DNA of 11,052 bases from NCBI GenBank assembly GCA_900552325.1, contig URZG01000051.1, positions 1-11,052 on the forward strand, written 5' to 3'. The stretch comes from an uncultured Porphyromonadaceae bacterium (lineage in GTDB: Bacteria; Bacteroidota; Bacteroidia; Bacteroidales; Muribaculaceae). Positions within the stretch are counted from its first letter, which is position 1. The number at the start of each line of letters is the position of its first letter. Under the pieces are notes generated by a model that was not told the origin of the DNA, did not search any database, and saw only the letters and a program-made list of their open reading frames with translations. Position numbers and translations under genes: made by a program. Shown here piece by piece: positions 6,940 through 11,052 of the stretch.

Positions 6940-9608
6940 CGGCCTTGGAGTATTTCGCGGAGGGTGGAGAGTTTGTTGAGGGCCTGGAGGGGGGAGAGAT
7001 TGTCGATGTCGAGCCCTAAGAGTTCGTCGCGTATCTGCTCCAGCACCGGGTCGTCGAGCTGGAAGAAGGAGAGCTGCATGCCGTCGGGGGCGGATTCCCG
7101 CCGCGGGCGCTGCCCGCTGCACGCGACCGCAGCGGAGGGGTTCGCCGACGGGGTGATTGCCGCGGTGTCGATGGCGCCCTGGCGGCGGTTGGCCTCCTCG
7201 AGCTGGCGGAGCACCTCGGCGGCGCGCTCCACGATGGAGCGCGGCATACCGGCCAGACGCGCCACATGGATACCGAAACTGTGCTCCGAGCCGCCGCGCT
7301 GCAGCTTGCGCAGGAACACCACCTTGCCGTCGATCTCCTTCACGGCCACGGAGTAGTTTACCACGCCGGGGCAGAGAGCCTCCATCTCGTTGAGCTCGTG
7401 GTAGTGGGTGGCGAAGAGGGTCTTGGGACGCAGGGGCGAGGAGTTGATATGCTCCACGATGGCCCAGGCGATGGAGATGCCGTCGTAGGTGGAGGTGCCG
7501 CGCCCCAGCTCGTCGAAGAGGATGAGCGAACGCTCCGAGAGGTTGTTCAGGATCGAGGCCGCCTCGTTCATCTCCACCATGAAAGTGGACTCGCCCAGCG
7601 AGATATTGTCGGAGGCGCCCACGCGGGTGAAGATCTTGTCGACCACGCCGATATGCGCGGCGTCGGCGGCCACGAACGAGCCGATCTGCGCCATGAGCAC
7701 GTTCAGCGCCGTGGAGCGCAGCAGCGCCGACTTACCCGACATGTTGGGGCCGGTGATCATCATCACCTGCTCTCCGGCGTTGTCGAGGGTCAGGGAGTTG
7801 GCTATGTAGGGTGTGCCGGGGGGCAGCTCGCGCTCGATGACGGGGTGACGCCCGGCGGTGATGGAGATGCGCAGCGAGTCGTCGACCACCGGACGGCAGT
7901 AGCGGTTGGCGGCGGCGCAGACCGTCAGCGCCAGCAGACAGTCGAGGCGCGCCAGCACCCGCGCGTCGGCCTGGATGGCGGCCACATAGCCGTTGAGAGC
8001 CGTCACCAGCGAGGCGTAGAGCTTGTTCTCCAGGATTTCGATCCGCTCCTGGGCGGTGAGTATCTTCTCCTCGTACTCCTTGAGTTCGGGGGTGATGTAG
8101 CGCTCGGCGTTGACAAGGGTCTGCTTGCGTATCCACTCGGCCGGAACCTTGTCGCGGTGGGTGTTGGTCACCTCTATATAATAGCCGAAAACATTGTTGT
8201 AGCCTATCTTGAGCGAGGAGATGGAGGTGGCCTCGATCTCGCGCTGGCGTATCTTCTCGAGATATTCCTTTCCCTGCGAGGAGATGGCGCGGAGCTCGTC
8301 GAGCTCGGCGTCGACACCCGGGGCGATCACCGGGGTGCCGCGTCCTAAGGCGTTGGGGGCGTTCTCGAGCACCTCGCGGCGTATGCGGTCGCGAATCAGC
8401 GGGCAGGGGTTGAGCTGGTCGCCCATGGCGCGGAGGGCGTCGAGGTCCGACTCCTGGCATATCCTCTTGACAGGCTCCAGAGCTTCCAGGGCCAGACGCA
8501 GCTGCACCACCTCGCGGGGGGTGATGCGCCCGGTGGCCACCTTGCCCACGAGGCGCTCCAGGTCGCCGATACGGCCCAGCAGCTCCATGAGGGCGTCGCG
8601 CCCGTCGGGGTCGCGGAAGAAGTGCTCCACCACGTCGAGGCGCCGGTTGATGGCCACATGGTCCTTCAGCGGGAAGGTGATCCAGCGGCGCAACATGCGG
8701 GCGCCCATCGGCGAGACGGTGCGGTCGAGCACGCTCAGCAGACTCTTACCCTCGTCGCCGAGGCTCTGCAGCAGCTCCAGATTGCGGATAGTGAACTTGT
8801 CGAGGCGCACATACCGGTCCTCCTCTATGCGGCTCAGGCGGGTGATGTGGCCCGTCTGGGTGTGGTGGGTAAGGTCGAGATAATGGAGGATGGCGCCGGC
8901 GGCCACCACGGCCAGGGGGATGCCGGTGATGCCGAACCCCTTGAGCGAGGCCGTCTCGAACTGTTTGAGGAGCCGGTCGTTGGCCGCCTGGGGGGTGAAC
9001 ACCCAGTCCTCCAGCTCGAAAGCCAGGTAGCGGCCGTTGAACCCCTCCTCGAGGCGGTGACGGTTGCCGCGCTCCACCAGCACCTCCTTGGGGGAGAAAT
9101 TGCCTAAGAGCTTATCGATATAGTCCGTGGGGCCTTCGGCCACGAGGAACTCGCCGGTGGAGATGTCGAGCAGCGCCACGCCGACGGTGCCGTCCTTGCC
9201 GAAATGGAGGGCGGCCAGGAAGTTGTTCTCGCGGTGCGACAGCACATTGTCGCCCAGGGCCACGCCGGGGGTCACCAGCTCGGTGATGCCTCGGCGCACC
9301 ATGCGGTTCTTCACCGTCTTGGGGTCCTCGAGCTGCTCGCAGATGGCCACGCGCTTGCCGGCGCGTATCAGGCGCGGCAGGTAGGTGTCGAGGGCGTGGT
9401 GGGGGAACCCGGCGAGCTCCACCGACGACGCCGAGCCGTTGGCGCGGCGCGTCAGGGTGATGCCGAGGATTTCGGAGGCCGTGATGGCATCGTCGGAGAA
9501 AGTCTCGTAGAAGTCGCCCACACGGAAAAGAAGCACCGCGTCGGGGTGCTTCCCTTTCATCTCGAAGTACTGTTTCATCAGCGGGGTCTCCACTACTTTC
9601 TTTGCCAC
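6936..9608 (-). CDS. mutS: MutS, DNA mismatch recognition ATPase
   Basis: Mismatch-sensing ATPase that starts methyl-independent or MutL-directed repair. The product is 890 residues if translation begins at the GTG at 9608-9606 (start MAKKVVETPLMKQYF), as I propose. This start lies about 33 bases after a canonical -7 box, and the resulting N-terminus matches Bacteroidales MutS. In-frame extension further upstream would run through the promoter and the heptamer copy and is not credible. The mismatch-reading F-x-E is in GDFYE (31-35). The ATPase domain shows Walker A GPNMSGKS (620-627), ASDNISLGESTFMVEM just after it, Walker B LILFDE (695-700) with GRGTSTYDG, and FATHYHEL. The C-terminus (LSFFQLDDPVLEQIRDELL) is intact after a variable Ala/Pro-rich linker near 815-840. 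The stop overlaps the rnz start, making it the first gene of a three-gene operon. Confidence 0.96.
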   Translation of the reverse strand: MAKKVVETPLMKQYFEMKGKHPDAVLLFRVGDFYETFSDDAITASEILGITLTRRANGSASSVELAGFPHHALDTYLPRLIRAGKRVAICEQLEDPKTVKNRMVRRGITELVTPGVALGDNVLSHRENNFLAALHFGKDGTVGVALLDISTGEFLVAEGPTDYIDKLLGNFSPKEVLVERGNRHRLEEGFNGRYLAFELEDWVFTPQAANDRLLKQFETASLKGFGITGIPLAVVAAGAILHYLDLTHHTQTGHITRLSRIEEDRYVRLDKFTIRNLELLQSLGDEGKSLLSVLDRTVSPMGARMLRRWITFPLKDHVAINRRLDVVEHFFRDPDGRDALMELLGRIGDLERLVGKVATGRITPREVVQLRLALEALEPVKRICQESDLDALRAMGDQLNPCPLIRDRIRREVLENAPNALGRGTPVIAPGVDAELDELRAISSQGKEYLEKIRQREIEATSISSLKIGYNNVFGYYIEVTNTHRDKVPAEWIRKQTLVNAERYITPELKEYEEKILTAQERIEILENKLYASLVTALNGYVAAIQADARVLARLDCLLALTVCAAANRYCRPVVDDSLRISITAGRHPVIERELPPGTPYIANSLTLDNAGEQVMMITGPNMSGKSALLRSTALNVLMAQIGSFVAADAAHIGVVDKIFTRVGASDNISLGESTFMVEMNEAASILNNLSERSLILFDELGRGTSTYDGISIAWAIVEHINSSPLRPKTLFATHYHELNEMEALCPGVVNYSVAVKEIDGKVVFLRKLQRGGSEHSFGIHVARLAGMPRSIVERAAEVLRQLEEANRRQGAIDTAAITPSANPSAAVACSGQRPRRESAPDGMQLSFFQLDDPVLEQIRDELLGLDIDNLSPLQALNKLSTLREILQGR

Positions 9609-9640
9609 GGCCTGAATAATTTTTACGGTTAATGCAATGG

Positions 9641-9671
9641 CAAATTTACGAAAATCCCCCGAACCGACAAA
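9641..9671 (-). promoter_or_regulatory. Bacteroidota housekeeping promoter for mutS-rnz-tadA
   Basis: On the - strand, TTTG (9671-9668) is followed after exactly 19 bases by TAAATTTG (9648-9641). This fits the Bacteroidota primary-sigma consensus of TTTG, about 19-21 bases, then TAnnTTTG. The start site would lie near 9634, leaving a leader of about 25 bases before the proposed GTG start. The -33 box is only three bases inside the end of the 33-bp heptamer repeat. Confidence 0.82.
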
Positions 9672-9674
9672 ATC

Positions 9675-9707
9675 AGGCGAGAGGCGAGAGGCAAGAGGCA
9701 AGAGTAG
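9675..9707 (-). repeat. Right copy of the 33-bp inverted repeat, upstream of the mutS promoter
   Basis: On the - strand this reads C, TACTCTT, GCCTCTT, GCCTCTC, GCCTCTC, GCCT, identical over 33 bases to 5580-5612 on the + strand. It has three full GCCTCTY units plus a partial one, against fifteen in the other copy. It lies between the end of the sigma-factor operon and the mutS promoter. Confidence 0.88.
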
Positions 9708-9717
9708 TCGCCCGATA

Positions 9718-9744
9718 GGAAAGCAGATTTTCAACCTGCTTTCC
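9718..9744 (-). terminator. Hairpin after the sigma-factor operon, possible terminator
   Basis: GGAAAGCAG (9718-9726) and CTGCTTTCC (9736-9744) form a perfect 9-bp stem with a 9-base loop, 17 bases past the stop of the membrane-protein gene. The descending arm is not followed by a run of T on the - strand (it reads TATCGGG), so this may be a weak or factor-assisted terminator, or simply an mRNA 3' stabilising hairpin. Confidence 0.5.
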
Positions 9745-9761
9745 AACCTCTGACTTTTCTA

Positions 9762-10337
9762 TCACAGATCGTCGGTGAGGGTGCGGTACAGGCGCAGGAA
9801 GCGGAACAGAATGGCGGTCCCGATGCATAGGCCAACGAAACCGCCTACGCCCACGCCCCAAAGAATACCCGTGCGCTCATGCGCCGGCACATCGAGGCTG
9901 CTGGCCATGAAGAATACCAGCCCCAGGGCTACCGGGAGGAGCAGGAAAATGAATATCTTGTGGAGGCGCAGCAGACGGCGCCCTTCGAGCGCCACGGCGC
10001 TCACCGGCCACGAGGCGACGTCGATGCGCTTCACCGCCCTGTAGAGGTAGAAGTCCATCCCTCCGGCTGTCACGAAGAAGAAGACGGCTGCCGCCGCCAG
10101 CCAGGGACGCGCCCACGCCACGAAATCCATATCGAACACACACAGGAGCCACATCACCAGCCCGGCGACGGACAGACCGATCATGCGGCGGTACTGCGCG
10201 GCGAGTTTATCCTGCGCCGAGCCGCGGCGCAGCAGCGCCTTGCGGCTCAGACGGAGTGTTTCGTCGGCCATTTCGCCAAGGGGTGCGTTGGCGTCCTGCC
10301 AACGGGCTTTTATGTCATCAAGGTTTTCGATATTCAT
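9762..10337 (-). CDS. Four-helix membrane protein paired with ECF sigma factor, possible anti-sigma
   Basis: The 191-residue product has no domain I can name with certainty. The N-terminal 50 residues are polar and probably cytoplasmic, opening MNIENLDDIKARWQDANAPL. Four hydrophobic segments follow at about 52-70, 78-99, 128-148 and 157-180, with a charged loop (100-126) between the second and third. Proteins starting with an LDDIK..WQ-type stretch and followed by a few helices commonly sit next to ECF sigma genes in Bacteroidota. By position and layout it may restrain the sigma factor, but it lacks the HxxxCxxC zinc anti-sigma motif and no signal peptide is visible. The ATG at 10337 lies three bases after the sigma gene's stop, so the pair is tightly co-translated. 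The stop at 9762 is followed by a hairpin. The membrane location is well supported; the anti-sigma role is inference from context. Confidence 0.75.
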   Translation of the reverse strand: MNIENLDDIKARWQDANAPLGEMADETLRLSRKALLRRGSAQDKLAAQYRRMIGLSVAGLVMWLLCVFDMDFVAWARPWLAAAAVFFFVTAGGMDFYLYRAVKRIDVASWPVSAVALEGRRLLRLHKIFIFLLLPVALGLVFFMASSLDVPAHERTGILWGVGVGGFVGLCIGTAILFRFLRLYRTLTDDL

Positions 10338-10340
10338 AGG

Positions 10341-10835
10341 TCAGGAATCTGAGAGTCGGACGAGTTTTTCTTTTATGCGTTTGAGCCAGGAGGCGACGGT
10401 GTTGCGCGGCACCCCCATCATCTCGGCGATGGTATCGTAAGGGTAATTGTCGAGCCACAGCAGGATCACGGCTTTCTCGCGGGGGGCCAGGCGGCCGATG
10501 AGGCGGTGCATCTGGCGGAGCTGCTCGGAGCGGTCGGTATCAGGCGGCGCCTCGATGTCGGGCACGGCGTCGAGCGACACTGCCTGCCCCTTGCGCGAAT
10601 AGGCACGGAAATTGGATACGCACGAGTTCAGACACACGCGGTAGATCCACGTGGAGAGCTGCGCCCTGCCGCCGAACTGACCCCATCCCTGCCAGAGATG
10701 GATAAGCGCTTCCTGGCGCAGGTCGTTGAATTCCTCGGGGTCGCGGGCGTAATAGTAGCACACCTTGTTGATGATGCCGCTATGCGTCTCCACGGCCCGC
10801 ATGAATTCCTGTGTCTTCGCGTCGTTGCCGTCCAT
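10341..10835 (-). CDS. ECF-type (extracytoplasmic function) sigma-70 family factor
   Basis: A 164-residue small sigma factor, the usual length for the ECF group, with only regions 2 and 4. Region 2 spans about residues 10-80 and includes NDLRQEALIHLWQGWGQF (37-54) and STWIYRVCLNSCVSNFR (61-77), the core-polymerase and -10 contacts. A short linker (about 81-105) leads to region 4 (about 108-160), where LAPREKAVILLWL (116-128) and the helix-turn-helix DTIAEMMGVPRNTVASWLKRIKEKL (134-158) would read the -35 element. No C-terminal extension is present. The ATG at 10835 follows an ECF-like promoter by about 20 bases. The partner is the downstream membrane protein. The stimulus it answers cannot be read from the sequence, and there is no SusC/SusD or FecR gene beside it. 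Confidence 0.92.
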   Translation of the reverse strand: MDGNDAKTQEFMRAVETHSGIINKVCYYYARDPEEFNDLRQEALIHLWQGWGQFGGRAQLSTWIYRVCLNSCVSNFRAYSRKGQAVSLDAVPDIEAPPDTDRSEQLRQMHRLIGRLAPREKAVILLWLDNYPYDTIAEMMGVPRNTVASWLKRIKEKLVRLSDS

Positions 10836-10855
10836 TGAATTATTCGTTTACATGG

Positions 10856-10884
10856 TTAGACGTCGCCCCGGCGCGATAGTTGCA
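10856..10884 (-). promoter_or_regulatory. ECF-type promoter upstream of the sigma-factor gene
   Basis: On the - strand TGCAAC (10884-10879) is followed after 16 bases by CGTCTAA (10862-10856). ECF promoters in many bacteria have an AAC-containing -35 and a CGTC -10 spaced about 16-17 bases. The start site would fall just before the sigma gene's ATG at 10835. No TTTG / TAnnTTTG housekeeping pair is visible on this strand between the gene and the right edge. Autoregulation is therefore the simplest reading. Confidence 0.6.
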
Positions 10885-11015
10885 CCTCCGCTGCAAAATT
10901 TTTTTCATTTTTAGTCCGAGTCCGATATACCGCTGATACCCAGGCCTACGGCCTCCCCCACGCCCCTCTCCCGATGATTGGCGACAAAGAAATTTTCAAA
11001 AAAATACCTCAAAAA

Positions 11016-11047
11016 TTTGCACAATCCAAAAATCTGTAATAACTTTG
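11016..11047 (+). promoter_or_regulatory. Bacteroidota housekeeping promoter pointing out of the right edge
   Basis: TTTG at 11016-11019 and TAACTTTG at 11040-11047 are separated by exactly 20 bases, a full match to the Bacteroidota primary promoter pattern, in an AT-rich setting. The start site would be just past the end of the window, so the gene it serves is not visible. It would be divergent from the sigma-factor operon. Between it and the ECF promoter (10885-11015) I see no gene. Confidence 0.8.
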
Positions 11048-11052
11048 CACTC

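Noticed and set aside
7266..8348. A long + strand open frame opposite mutS
   Set aside because: It lies entirely antisense to an intact MutS, has low-complexity Gly/His/Val-rich composition, and has no recognisable start context or domain.
9609..9746. A 46-residue N-terminal extension of MutS from a TTG at 9746
   Set aside because: It would be encoded by the hairpin, the heptamer copy and the promoter itself, and does not resemble MutS. The GTG at 9608 gives the family start.
10848..10853. ATG immediately followed by TAA in the sigma gene leader (- strand)
   Set aside because: A start-stop pair could regulate translation, but the transcript may begin at or after it and no supporting context is visible.
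10942..10954. Small hairpin AGGCC-TAC-GGCCT between the divergent promoters
   Set aside because: A five-base stem in GC-rich DNA is expected by chance, and it is not placed as a terminator or operator for either promoter.

Overview
The window looks like a high-GC chromosomal segment from a member of the Bacteroidales (phylum Bacteroidota). Three things point there. The cell-wall proteins have Bacteroidota-type motifs. The housekeeping promoters follow the Bacteroidota pattern, TTTG about 20 bases upstream of TAnnTTTG. There is also a mutS with a Bacteroides-like N-terminus. Muribaculaceae or Rikenellaceae would fit the base composition, but I cannot decide the family from sequence alone. No phage, CRISPR array, transposase or defence system is visible. 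Nearly all coding space is recognisable housekeeping genes, and the unusual material sits in the gaps between them.

Left half (1-5522, + strand): the tail of mraY, then murD, ftsW, murG and murC in close succession. This is the division and cell-wall (dcw) cluster. It covers the late cytoplasmic and lipid-linked steps of peptidoglycan precursor synthesis (MurC and MurD add amino acids, MraY makes lipid I, MurG makes lipid II) and the septal SEDS glycosyltransferase FtsW. An AT-rich array of 9-bp repeats separates murD from ftsW. The cluster stops at murC, where a 7-bp repeat runs across the stop codon; no ftsQ-ftsA-ftsZ follows.

Middle (5523-9761): a pyrimidine-rich array of 15 perfect 7-bp units lies between the convergent ends of murC and tadA. 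The next three genes are on the - strand and form an overlapping operon, read as mutS-rnz-tadA (mismatch repair, tRNA 3' processing, tRNA wobble deamination). It has its own canonical promoter upstream of mutS. Just beyond that promoter a 33-bp exact copy of the heptamer array recurs in opposite orientation, so the whole operon is bracketed by inverted repeats.

Right end (9762-11052): an ECF-type sigma factor and a four-helix membrane protein form a two-gene - strand operon. A probable ECF-type promoter immediately upstream suggests the sigma factor drives its own transcription. At the extreme right edge a strong housekeeping-type promoter on the + strand points out of the window towards an unseen divergent gene.

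The best candidates for something undescribed are the inverted 33-bp heptamer copies around mutS-rnz-tadA, the heptamer and nonamer arrays themselves, an RNase Z homologue lacking its usual arm insertion, and the autoregulated-looking sigma/membrane-protein pair.
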